Shown piece after piece: positions 54,971 through 62,840 of a DNA stretch of 64,000 nt. The notes below the pieces were generated by a model. It saw only the letters and a list, made by a program, of their open reading frames with translations, did no database searches and was not told the DNA's origin. Numbering within the stretch: the stretch's first letter is position 1; each line of letters begins with the position of its first letter. This stretch comes from Daejeonella rubra (lineage in GTDB: Bacteria > Bacteroidota > Bacteroidia > Sphingobacteriales > Sphingobacteriaceae). The stretch covers positions 62,001 through 126,000 of the forward strand of contig NZ_FNHH01000004.1 in the NCBI RefSeq assembly GCF_900103545.1. The letters are read 5' to 3'. The position numbers and the translations under genes were made by a program.

Positions 54971-55582
54971 ATGAAAATAATAGCTATTGGACGTAATTAC
55001 GCCGAACATGCCAAAGAATTGAACAATCCAGTACCAACTGTGCCTGTGATATTCATGAAACCAGATACTGCAGTATTAAAGGATAATAAACCATTTTACC
55101 ACCCTGAATTTTCAAACGACATTCATCATGAAATAGAACTCGTTTTAAAAATATCTAAAGAGGGAAAACATATAGCTGAAAAATTTGCAAGCAATTATTT
55201 TGATGAAATAGGCCTTGGAGTTGATTTTACCGCAAGAGATATACAACAAAAACATAAGGAAAAAGGTCTGCCCTGGGAATTGGCCAAAGCATTTGACAAT
55301 TCTGCTCCGGTAAGCAAATTTATTCCTAAATCAAATTTCAAGGATTTAACTAATCTGAACATCAAACTGGATCTTAATGGGAATACTGTTCAAAGCGGAA
55401 ATACAAGAGACCTGCTATTTTCCTATGAATATATTATTGCCTTTGTATCCAGATATATAACGCTTAAAAAAGGAGACCTTATCTTCACTGGTACTCCTCA
55501 GGGAGTTGGAAAAGTAAATGTCGGCGATCATTTGGCAGGCTATTTGGAAGATGAGAAATTACTGGATTTTTATGTCCGGTAA
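54971..55582 (+). CDS. Fumarylacetoacetate hydrolase-family protein
   Basis: A 203-residue metal-dependent hydrolase or decarboxylase of the FAH superfamily. GRNYAEHAKEL and VIFMKPDTAVL open the domain; the metal ligands are in HHEIELVLKIS; and FTGTPQGVGKVNVGD closes it. The short form resembles acylpyruvate or oxaloacetate decarboxylase-type members. No aromatic degradation genes adjoin it, so a house-cleaning role is likely. It ends 12 bases before the M23 peptidase gene. Confidence 0.9.
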   Translation: MKIIAIGRNYAEHAKELNNPVPTVPVIFMKPDTAVLKDNKPFYHPEFSNDIHHEIELVLKISKEGKHIAEKFASNYFDEIGLGVDFTARDIQQKHKEKGLPWELAKAFDNSAPVSKFIPKSNFKDLTNLNIKLDLNGNTVQSGNTRDLLFSYEYIIAFVSRYITLKKGDLIFTGTPQGVGKVNVGDHLAGYLEDEKLLDFYVR

Positions 55583-55594
55583 TAATCCTTTCAA

Positions 55595-57301
55595 ATGTTA
55601 AAAAAAATCCTATCTATAGTTTTACTGTTAACGTCCAATCTGGCATACAGCCAGGTTGGACAGACCACCTACCCTTTAAACTATTTCAGACCTCCACTTG
55701 ACCTCCCTCCTATCATTGCAGGTAATTTTGGAGAAATACGATCTAATCATTTTCATTCAGGGCTCGATTTCAAAACTAATCAGCGTGAGGGGTACCCCGT
55801 TTTTGCCGTTGCGGATGGTTTCATTTCAAGGATAAGAGTTCAGATAGGTGGAGGTGGAAATGCAGTTTATGTAAGCCATCCTAATGGATTCACTTCCGTT
55901 TATATGCATTTAAGAAACTACAATGACCGAATAAGCCAGGCACTGAAGATGTATCAGTACAGAGCAGAAAAATTCGACGTAGATTTTCCGCTTCTTTCTG
56001 TTGAAATTCCAGTTAAAAAAGGTGAAATCATTGCTTTTTCAGGAAATACAGGAGGGTCAAGTGGTCCTCACCTGCATTTTGAACTGCGCGATACTAAAAC
56101 CGAAGAAACTATTAACCCGCAACTCTTTGGTATTACCATTCCAGATAGGATTAAACCAACGATAACAGGCTTATACCTCTACAATCTGTATGGAAATCCT
56201 TTTAGTGAGCACACGCCTAAGCAACTTTATCCGGTTAACGGAGCGGCAGGAAAATACCAGTTATCAGCCCAAACCATTGTTAATCTTGGAGGAGAATCTG
56301 GCTTTGGAATTGTAGCTTCTGACAAAAACTCTGCATCAGACAACCTAAACGGAGCATATTCTATTGAATTGTTCATTGATGACCGCCTTATACATTCTTC
56401 TGTTTGGGAAAAATTTTCCTTCGAGTACTCGCGCGGTATAAATTCCCATATTGATTATCCAGCATTGATTTCAACGGGCAGGCGAATTCAAAAAAGCTTC
56501 ACTGAACCCGGGAATGCCTTGAATATTTATAAAAATGTGGTCAATAGCGGATTGATAAATATTAGCGATCAAAACATTCATGATGCAAAGTATGTGGTGA
56601 AAGATATCGCCGGAAATGAAAGTGTATTGAACTTCAGGCTAAGGTTTGATCCAGCATTAAAAAAATCAATGAAGCAGGTTCAAGGAAAAACAATGGCATT
56701 TAACCAGATCAACAAGTTCGATACCACCGGACTAAGTATTACATTTCCTCTAAAAACTCTGTACAGCGAACTTAATTTTGTTTACAGCAGATCACCCAGG
56801 CCAGTTGGGGGATATTCTGCTATCCATCATGTTCATAATCGTTTAATACCTTTAAACGGATCATACAATTTGTTAATAAAAACGGATGAAGATCTCCCGA
56901 CAAATTTGCGAAGTAAAACATTGATCGTGAATACCCGAAAAAATGCCCAGGGCGGTTTTTATGAAAATGGATATGTAAAAGCTGAATTAAAAACCTTCGA
57001 CAGCTTTTATATTACGCTGGATACTGTTGCTCCCAAAATTATCCCGGTGAATATCAGGGACGGAATAAGCCTGGCTTCGGCTTCAAGAATTCAATTCCGG
57101 ATATCTGATAATTTATCAGGGATCGAAAGTTTTTCCGCACTATTGGACGGGCGCTGGGTATTGATGGAATATGATTCCAAATCAGGCTCTTTATGGCATC
57201 GTATGGACGATTCTCTAAGCAAAGGGAAACACGATTTTCAACTCATTGTAAACGACAGGAAAAACAATACAGCAATGTACCATGCGGTATTTTACAAGTA
57301 G
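55595..57301 (+). CDS. M23-family metallopeptidase
   Basis: Exported zinc endopeptidase (568 residues) with signal peptide (MLKKILSIVLLLTSNLAYS). The LytM domain (about residues 50-180) has the metal ligands in NHFHSGLDFKT (HxxxD) and GSSGPHLHFELRDT (HxH), plus VYVSHPNGFTSVYMHL. The remaining 380 residues form a beta-rich C-terminal region of unknown fold. It probably trims peptidoglycan cross-bridges. It starts 12 bases after the FAH gene and precedes bcp by about 60 bases. Confidence 0.9.
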   Translation: MLKKILSIVLLLTSNLAYSQVGQTTYPLNYFRPPLDLPPIIAGNFGEIRSNHFHSGLDFKTNQREGYPVFAVADGFISRIRVQIGGGGNAVYVSHPNGFTSVYMHLRNYNDRISQALKMYQYRAEKFDVDFPLLSVEIPVKKGEIIAFSGNTGGSSGPHLHFELRDTKTEETINPQLFGITIPDRIKPTITGLYLYNLYGNPFSEHTPKQLYPVNGAAGKYQLSAQTIVNLGGESGFGIVASDKNSASDNLNGAYSIELFIDDRLIHSSVWEKFSFEYSRGINSHIDYPALISTGRRIQKSFTEPGNALNIYKNVVNSGLINISDQNIHDAKYVVKDIAGNESVLNFRLRFDPALKKSMKQVQGKTMAFNQINKFDTTGLSITFPLKTLYSELNFVYSRSPRPVGGYSAIHHVHNRLIPLNGSYNLLIKTDEDLPTNLRSKTLIVNTRKNAQGGFYENGYVKAELKTFDSFYITLDTVAPKIIPVNIRDGISLASASRIQFRISDNLSGIESFSALLDGRWVLMEYDSKSGSLWHRMDDSLSKGKHDFQLIVNDRKNNTAMYHAVFYK

Positions 57302-57363
57302 GTAGAAATATTCCCTTCACAATATTTATTTTACTAATTTTAGGGCATCAAAAACGCATTTGA

Positions 57364-57825
57364 ATGAATGAATTAAGTGAAGGACAAAAAGCTCCGGATT
57401 TTTCAGCAAATGATCAGAATGGGAAGCCTGTCAGACTCAGTGATCTTGCGGGAAAGAATATTATTCTTTACTTCTATCCCAAAGATGATACTCCAGGCTG
57501 TACTGCAGAAGCATGCAGCTTCAGAGATAATTATGAATCCTTATTGACAGAAGGCTTTGAAGTTTTGGGAGTAAGTACAGACGATGAAAAATCACATCTG
57601 AAATTTATCAGCAAACATAATTTACCATTCTCGCTTATCGCTGATACTGAAAAGAAAATTGTTGAAGCTTACGGAGTTTGGGTTGAGAAGAATATGTACG
57701 GCAAAAAATACATGGGTGTAGCACGCAAAACATTCATTATTGATAAAAATGGTATGATCCGGAAAATCATTGAAAAGGTTGATACTAAAAACTCCTCAGC
57801 ACAGGTTTTAGAAGCATTAAAATAA
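57364..57825 (+). CDS. bcp: Bcp-type thiol peroxidase (peroxiredoxin)
   Basis: Thioredoxin-dependent peroxiredoxin of 153 residues that removes peroxides in the cytoplasm. The peroxidatic Cys is in FYPKDDTPGCTAEACSFRD, with a nearby second Cys (CTxxxC) as resolving candidate, the atypical two-Cys Bcp pattern. The thioredoxin-fold start KAPDFSANDQNGKPVRLSDL is normal. A signal peptide is absent. Confidence 0.95.
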   Translation: MNELSEGQKAPDFSANDQNGKPVRLSDLAGKNIILYFYPKDDTPGCTAEACSFRDNYESLLTEGFEVLGVSTDDEKSHLKFISKHNLPFSLIADTEKKIVEAYGVWVEKNMYGKKYMGVARKTFIIDKNGMIRKIIEKVDTKNSSAQVLEALK

Positions 57826-57917
57826 AATCGTTAAAATATTACAGTTCAATAAATTATAAAATCACCTCATCTATTCAAAAATCATGGCTATTTTCGCAGA
57901 GCCATTAAGCATTTAAT

Positions 57918-58763
57918 ATGACTCCAGATATTGATAAATTAACAAAAGTTGCCTCTCAGGTTCGCAGGGATATAGTTAGAATGGTACATGCCTGCCAGTC
58001 AGGTCACCCGGGTGGTTCACTTGGCTGTGCTGATTATTTAGTAGCCCTGTATTTCCACACGCTTAAGCATAATACCAAATTTGATATGGACGGACATGGT
58101 GAAGACCTGTTCTTTTTATCCAATGGACATATTTCGCCCGTTTGGTACAGTGTATTAGCGCGCTCGGGTTATTTTGAGGCATCTGAACTTGTCACATTCA
58201 GAAAGATCAATACCAGATTACAGGGACATCCTACAACACATGAAAATTTACCTGGAGTACGTATTGCTTCAGGTTCTTTAGGACAGGGAATGTCTGTTGC
58301 GATCGGTGCTGCAGTAGCTAAAAAATTAAATAATGACAGTCGCCTTGTCTTTTCATTACATGGGGATGGAGAATTGCAGGAAGGCCAGGTTTGGGAAGCA
58401 GCAATGTATGCCAGCCATAATAAAGTAGACAACCTAATTTCAACTATCGATGTTAACGGTCAGCAAATTGATGGACCAACCGATTTAATCCTTTCATTAG
58501 GTAATTTAAGAGCCAAATGGGAAGCTTTTGGATGGGAAGTCCTTGAAATGAGCGGAAATGATATGACAGATGTAGTTCGTGTACTTGATCTCGCTATATC
58601 TAAAACATCAAAAGGAAAACCGATCATGATATTAATGCAAACGATGATGGGTAACGGAGTTGATTTCATGATGCACACCCATAAATGGCATGGTACCGCT
58701 CCAAATGATGAACAGCTTGCTGCTGCCCTGGGGCAATTGGAAGAAACGCTTGGTGATTATTAA
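57918..58763 (+). CDS. Transketolase N-terminal subunit
   Basis: The thiamine-diphosphate-binding half of a split transketolase (281 residues). Seen are VHACQSGHPGGSLGCADYLVALYF, LSNGHISPVWY, GSLGQGMSVAIGAAVAKK, and the Mg-ThDP motif HGDGELQEGQVWEA followed by STIDVNGQQIDGPT. It works in the pentose phosphate pathway with the following gene. It is followed 83 bases downstream by the C-terminal subunit. Confidence 0.93.
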   Translation: MTPDIDKLTKVASQVRRDIVRMVHACQSGHPGGSLGCADYLVALYFHTLKHNTKFDMDGHGEDLFFLSNGHISPVWYSVLARSGYFEASELVTFRKINTRLQGHPTTHENLPGVRIASGSLGQGMSVAIGAAVAKKLNNDSRLVFSLHGDGELQEGQVWEAAMYASHNKVDNLISTIDVNGQQIDGPTDLILSLGNLRAKWEAFGWEVLEMSGNDMTDVVRVLDLAISKTSKGKPIMILMQTMMGNGVDFMMHTHKWHGTAPNDEQLAAALGQLEETLGDY

Positions 58764-58846
58764 TAATTCCTGATAAAAGATCAGAAAATCAGAAGATACC
58801 TTAAATTTATTTATACCTGATCCAGATCAGGAACTTGTTTTGTTAT

Positions 58847-59800
58847 ATGAAGAAATACACATACACTGAGAAAAAAGATACTCGTTCAGGTTTTGGAGCT
58901 GGTTTATTAGAAGCCGGTAAAAAGAATGATCAGGTTGTTGCCCTATGTGCAGATTTGATCGGCTCATTAAAAATGGATGCTTTTATTAAGGAATTTCCTG
59001 AACGATTTTTCCAGATCGGGATTGCGGAAGCAAATATGATGGGAATTGCTGCAGGATTAACAATCGGAGGTAAAATTCCATTTACAGGCACATTTGCGAA
59101 TTTCTCAACTGGCCGTGTGTATGATCAGATAAGACAATCAATCGCCTATTCCGACAAAAACGTAAAGATCTGTGCTTCCCATGCCGGACTTACATTAGGA
59201 GAAGATGGAGCAACTCACCAGATCCTTGAAGATATCGGAATGATGAAAATGCTTCCCGGAATGGTTGTGATCAACCCATGTGATTATAATCAAACGAAAG
59301 CAGCGACTATGGCTATTGCCGATTATCATGGTCCGGTTTACTTAAGATTCGGAAGACCAACAGTGCCAGTATTTACAGATCCGGATCAGAAATTCGAAAT
59401 TGGAAAAGCATGGATGGTCAATGAAGGTACTGATGTAAGTATTTTCGCTACCGGACATATGGTCTGGAAAGCTATTGAAGCAGGAGAAATACTTGCTGAG
59501 GAAGGAATCAATGTTGAAATTATAAATATTCATACCATTAAACCTTTGGATGAAGAAGCAGTCTTAAAATCAGTAGCTAAAACTGGATGTGTAGTTACTG
59601 CAGAAGAGCATAACCGAATTGGTGGATTAGGAGACAGTATTGCCCAGCTTTTAGCGACAAACAATCCGGTTCCTCAGGAATATGTGGCAGTGAACGACAG
59701 CTTCGGTGAAAGCGGAACTCCGGATCAGTTAATGAAAAAGTACGGATTGGATACTGAAGATATAATAAAGGCAGTAAAAAAGGTTATCAAACGCAAGTAA
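58847..59800 (+). CDS. Transketolase C-terminal subunit
   Basis: The pyrimidine-binding half of the split transketolase (317 residues). Motifs include RFFQIGIAEANMMGIAAGL (with the conserved Glu), CASHAGLTLGEDGATHQ and PVYLRFGRPTVPVF, plus the C-terminal GCVVTAEEHNRIGGLGDSIAQ. The ATG at 58847 is chosen over the TTG at 58835. The split-gene arrangement is common in many bacteria and archaea. Confidence 0.93.
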   Translation: MKKYTYTEKKDTRSGFGAGLLEAGKKNDQVVALCADLIGSLKMDAFIKEFPERFFQIGIAEANMMGIAAGLTIGGKIPFTGTFANFSTGRVYDQIRQSIAYSDKNVKICASHAGLTLGEDGATHQILEDIGMMKMLPGMVVINPCDYNQTKAATMAIADYHGPVYLRFGRPTVPVFTDPDQKFEIGKAWMVNEGTDVSIFATGHMVWKAIEAGEILAEEGINVEIINIHTIKPLDEEAVLKSVAKTGCVVTAEEHNRIGGLGDSIAQLLATNNPVPQEYVAVNDSFGESGTPDQLMKKYGLDTEDIIKAVKKVIKRK

Positions 59801-59838
59801 AATAAAAAAGCACGGGATCCAGACCATTAATAAAAAAT

Positions 59839-60390
59839 ATGCAGGTTGAGGATTCAGAGATATTAGAAAAATTCGCGCAGGAAAACACCCGCGAAGAAGC
59901 TTTTAGTTTGTTACTGAATAAGTATCAACAAAAAATATACTGGCACATCAGAAGAATGGTCATCGATCATGATGATACAGATGACCTTGTACAGGATGTT
60001 TTTATAAAAGTATGGAAAAGCCTCTCCAACTTCAGAAGTGATTCTCAACTCTTTACCTGGCTTTACCGGATAGCAACAAATGAAAGTATTACTTTTTTAA
60101 ACCGGAAAAAATTAAGGAATAGTGTTTCTCTGGACGAGTCTGCGGGAAAGGATCTGATCGAAACTCTTGCAGAAAGCCCCTATTTTGATGGTGACAAAGC
60201 TCAAATGAAACTTCAACAGGCCTTGCTTACACTACCTGAAAAACAAAGACTGGTGTTTAACATGAAATACTTTGACGATCTCAAATATGAAGAGATCTCT
60301 GAAATATTAGGCACAAGTGTGGGAGCACTGAAAGCCTCCTTTCATATTGCAGTAAAGAAGATCGAACATATATTATTAAATTCAGATTAA
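59839..60390 (+). CDS. ECF-type RNA polymerase sigma factor
   Basis: Alternative sigma factor of 183 residues. Sigma2 (about residues 20-90) contains DDTDDLVQDVFIKVWKSL and FTWLYRIATNESITFLNR; sigma4 (about 125-180) contains LPEKQRLVFNMKYFDDL and a helix-turn-helix YEEISEILGTSVGALKASFHIAVKKI. It is the first gene of a three-gene cassette: its stop is 30 bases before the anti-sigma-like gene, which overlaps a periplasmic protein gene by four bases. Confidence 0.95.
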   Translation: MQVEDSEILEKFAQENTREEAFSLLLNKYQQKIYWHIRRMVIDHDDTDDLVQDVFIKVWKSLSNFRSDSQLFTWLYRIATNESITFLNRKKLRNSVSLDESAGKDLIETLAESPYFDGDKAQMKLQQALLTLPEKQRLVFNMKYFDDLKYEEISEILGTSVGALKASFHIAVKKIEHILLNSD

Positions 60391-60420
60391 ACCTTTTAAT
60401 TTGAAAAGTATCAAAGGAAT

Positions 60421-61041
60421 ATGGAATTAAGAGATTCAGATATGGAATGGGAAAAGGAAGCGCCAACTCTTGCAGCAATCAAGAGAGTGAATCCTTTTGT
60501 TGTGCCTTCCGGATATTTCGAATCTTTATCTGAAGACATACATGCAAGAGTGCTGATCGAATCAGCCCGTTTTGAAAGTACCGAGGAGTTTAATATCCCT
60601 GATAATTACTTTGAACAACTACCCTCAAGAATTGAGGAAAGACTTGCAATAGAAAATATTCAATCTTTGGTTCCTTCCCTGGGTTTTAGCGTTCCTGAGT
60701 CCTATTTTTCAGAGCTTAGTGAACGAATTCAATCTAAAATAGCTGAACAGAGACCCGAAAAGAAGAGAAATATTTTTAACTCGTGGATCAGTTACTCAGC
60801 AGCTGCATGTATTACACTGGTTCTGGGTACTGCGCTTTATTTTAACTCCACAGGTTATACAATTGGCAGAGATCTATCAGAAGTTCCTGACCAGGAGATC
60901 ATTAACTACCTGCAAATTCACAGTACAGTCGGTGATAACCAATACATCATTGAAAACTTAAGCGTTGAAGGAATGCAGCAAGTGACTTCCGATGTATCAT
61001 CACAAGAAATAGAACAATACATTAATAGTACAACATTATGA
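60421..61041 (+). CDS. Anti-sigma-like membrane protein with a three-copy motif
   Basis: Not a recognised family. The 206 residues have no signal peptide, one membrane helix (about residues 122-141), and a periplasmic C-terminal part. The cytoplasmic part holds three copies of F-x-[VI]-P-x-x-Y-F-x-x-L-x-x-x-[IL], spaced 31-32 residues: FVVPSGYFESLSEDI (26), FNIPDNYFEQLPSRI (57), FSVPESYFSELSERI (89). No HxxxCxxC zinc site of classical anti-sigma factors is present. Its position after the sigma gene suggests it holds the sigma factor at the membrane; this is inference. Confidence 0.65.
   Translation: MELRDSDMEWEKEAPTLAAIKRVNPFVVPSGYFESLSEDIHARVLIESARFESTEEFNIPDNYFEQLPSRIEERLAIENIQSLVPSLGFSVPESYFSELSERIQSKIAEQRPEKKRNIFNSWISYSAAACITLVLGTALYFNSTGYTIGRDLSEVPDQEIINYLQIHSTVGDNQYIIENLSVEGMQQVTSDVSSQEIEQYINSTTL
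60496..60741 (+). repeat. Three spaced copies of an F-x-[VI]-P-x-x-YF motif
   Basis: The copies cover 60496-60552, 60589-60645 and 60685-60741. They are conserved at the protein level (F, P, Y-F, L, I), while the DNA copies differ, so this is an old internal repeat and not a recent tandem duplication. Confidence 0.7.
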
Positions 61042-61475
61042 ACGGAAAGCTAAAGAAAGGGATATGGAGTATTATTTTCTGCATGACTCTTAGTGCATCA
61101 TTATTTGCACAGGATCACCGTGAACGCTATGAACAGATTGAGGCCATAAAAGTCGCTTTTATTACCAAGAAACTAGATCTCACAACGGATGAAGCACAGA
61201 AATTCTGGCCGGTTTACAATAATTACCAGAAGGAATTGATGGAGCTGATGAAAAAGCGAAGAGAGGACAGGCAGAAGGCTGACATCGCTCCGAATGATAA
61301 AATAAATGCAGATCTTGCTTACGAAAGCAAAATGCTGGATCTGAAAAAGAAATATAAAAAACTTTATTCCAGGGCTATTCCTGCTGAAAAGATCCTTCTT
61401 TTATACCAGGCTGAACGCGAATTCAGGGAGCACCTGATCAAGCAATTAAACCATCGCCGCAAATCAAGTAATTAA
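61038..61475 (+). CDS. Periplasmic helical protein of the sigma cassette
   Basis: A 145-residue exported protein. The N terminus (KLKKGIWSIIFCMTLSASLFAQ) is a signal peptide; the rest is charged alpha-helix. LDLTTDEAQKFWPVYNNYQKEL resembles the LTxxQ-type helical repeat of Spy/CpxP stress proteins, and similar proteins often follow sigma genes in Bacteroidota. It probably senses envelope damage or works as a chaperone. The ATG overlaps the stop of the preceding gene by four bases. Confidence 0.7.
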   Translation: MNGKLKKGIWSIIFCMTLSASLFAQDHRERYEQIEAIKVAFITKKLDLTTDEAQKFWPVYNNYQKELMELMKKRREDRQKADIAPNDKINADLAYESKMLDLKKKYKKLYSRAIPAEKILLLYQAEREFREHLIKQLNHRRKSSN

Positions 61476-61513
61476 TTAGGATCAGGCAGGAAGTACATAT
61501 ATTTTATAGCTGA

Positions 61514-61545
61514 TTTCAAACAAGCTTCCAAATTGTGTATTTTTG
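61514..61545 (+). promoter_or_regulatory. Aminotransferase promoter (TTTC-N20-TATTTTTG)
   Basis: TTTC at 61514-61517 and TATTTTTG at 61538-61545 are 20 bases apart. The -7 box ends three bases before the ATG at 61549, predicting a leaderless transcript as for guaA and ubiE. Confidence 0.6.
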
Positions 61546-61548
61546 CAA

Positions 61549-62742
61549 ATGCTAAGTCCGCGACAGCTTTTCCTTCTTAATACCGCTCAAACATCCCCAT
61601 CCCCACGTCTTCTGGAAATTGAAAGTGCAGAGGGTATGTATTTATATGACTATGATGGAAATAGTTATATGGATCTTGTTTCCGGCTTTGCAGTGAGTAA
61701 TACGGGTCACAGGCATCCAAAAGTCGTTCAGGCAATTAAAGACCAGGTGGATAAATATCTTCATCTAACAGTCTATGGCGAGTTCATACAGTCGCCACAG
61801 GTAAAGTTTGCAGGCAAATTATCTTCTATCTTACCAGATTCCTTAAGTTCAGTCTATTTCGTTAATTCAGGTGCCGAGGCCACTGAAGGAGCCATGAAGC
61901 TTGCAAAACGCTTTACCGGACGATCTGAAATTATAGCATTTAAAAATTCTTATCATGGGAGTACCCAGGGTGCACTCAGTGTAATGGGCAATGAACATTA
62001 TAAACAAGCTTACAGACCACTGCTTCCGGGGATTCGTTTCATCGAATTCAATAATCCTTTTGATCTTGACCTGATCAGTACAGATACTGCAGCCGTAATA
62101 ATGGAGACGATTCAGGGCGAAGCTGGTGTAAGAGTACCAGATTTTAATTATATGCAGAGTTTGAAAAAACGCTGTAATGAGACAGGTACTTTATTAATTC
62201 TGGATGAAATTCAAACAGGGTTCGGCCGTACCGGTAAATTATTCGCTTTCGAACACTTTGGTATAAGTCCTGATATTCTGTTGCTGGCAAAAGGAATGGG
62301 TGGAGGAATGCCAATTGGTGCTTTCATCTCCAGTAATAAGATCATGAGTGTTCTCAAGGAAAATCCAATCCTCGGACATATAACTACGTTTGGTGGTCAC
62401 CCGGTAAGTTGTGCTGCAGGCCTGGCCAATCTGGATGTGATCATTGAAGAAAATCTATTTAAAGATGTCGCATCAAAAGAATCTCTCTTCAGGGAGTGCC
62501 TCCAGCATCCGGAGATCAAAGAGATCAGAGGAATGGGATTGATGCTCTGCATACAGTTAAGCAGTTTTGAACAGGTAGAGAATGTGAGCAGGCGTTGTGT
62601 AGAAAATGGGATAATTATCGATTGGTTCTTACACTGCGATACCGCAATGCGAATTGCTCCTCCTTTGATCATTACTGATAATGAGATACATAAAGCATGT
62701 GCAACGATCATTGAAGCACTGGATTTCTACCGGGCCGGATAA
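61549..62742 (+). CDS. Class III PLP-dependent aminotransferase (ArgD/ornithine-type)
   Basis: PLP enzyme of 397 residues in aminotransferase class III. Motifs are FVNSGAEATEGAMKLAK, the cofactor region LILDEIQTGFGRTGKL, and the Schiff-base Lys in LLAKGMGGGMPIGAF. YHGSTQGALSVMGN and TFGGHPVSCAAGLA fit acetylornithine or ornithine aminotransferases; the exact substrate is not decided because no arginine genes adjoin it. The start is the ATG at 61549, since the TTG at 61543 is part of the promoter box. Confidence 0.9.
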   Translation: MLSPRQLFLLNTAQTSPSPRLLEIESAEGMYLYDYDGNSYMDLVSGFAVSNTGHRHPKVVQAIKDQVDKYLHLTVYGEFIQSPQVKFAGKLSSILPDSLSSVYFVNSGAEATEGAMKLAKRFTGRSEIIAFKNSYHGSTQGALSVMGNEHYKQAYRPLLPGIRFIEFNNPFDLDLISTDTAAVIMETIQGEAGVRVPDFNYMQSLKKRCNETGTLLILDEIQTGFGRTGKLFAFEHFGISPDILLLAKGMGGGMPIGAFISSNKIMSVLKENPILGHITTFGGHPVSCAAGLANLDVIIEENLFKDVASKESLFRECLQHPEIKEIRGMGLMLCIQLSSFEQVENVSRRCVENGIIIDWFLHCDTAMRIAPPLIITDNEIHKACATIIEALDFYRAG

Positions 62743-62783
62743 TCCATATAATTCTTAAGCAGCACATTTTCATTTTAAAGCCG

Positions 62784-62791
62784 TACCTTTG
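62784..62791 (+). promoter_or_regulatory. -7 box TACCTTTG for the helicase gene
   Basis: TACCTTTG ends 49 bases before the helicase ATG, giving a leader of about 45 bases containing a stem-loop. No good -33 element is visible. Confidence 0.5.
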
Positions 62792-62803
62792 CACAAATAT
62801 AAA

Positions 62804-62827
62804 ATCGCTGGTATTTTTAACAGCGAT
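62804..62827 (+). promoter_or_regulatory. Stem-loop in the helicase leader
   Basis: Seven-base perfect arms (ATCGCTG and CAGCGAT) enclose a ten-base AT-rich loop, ending 13 bases before the ATG. A structured leader on an RNA helicase gene could allow temperature- or self-control; this is inference. Confidence 0.4.
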
Positions 62828-62840
62828 GTAAAATCAATAC

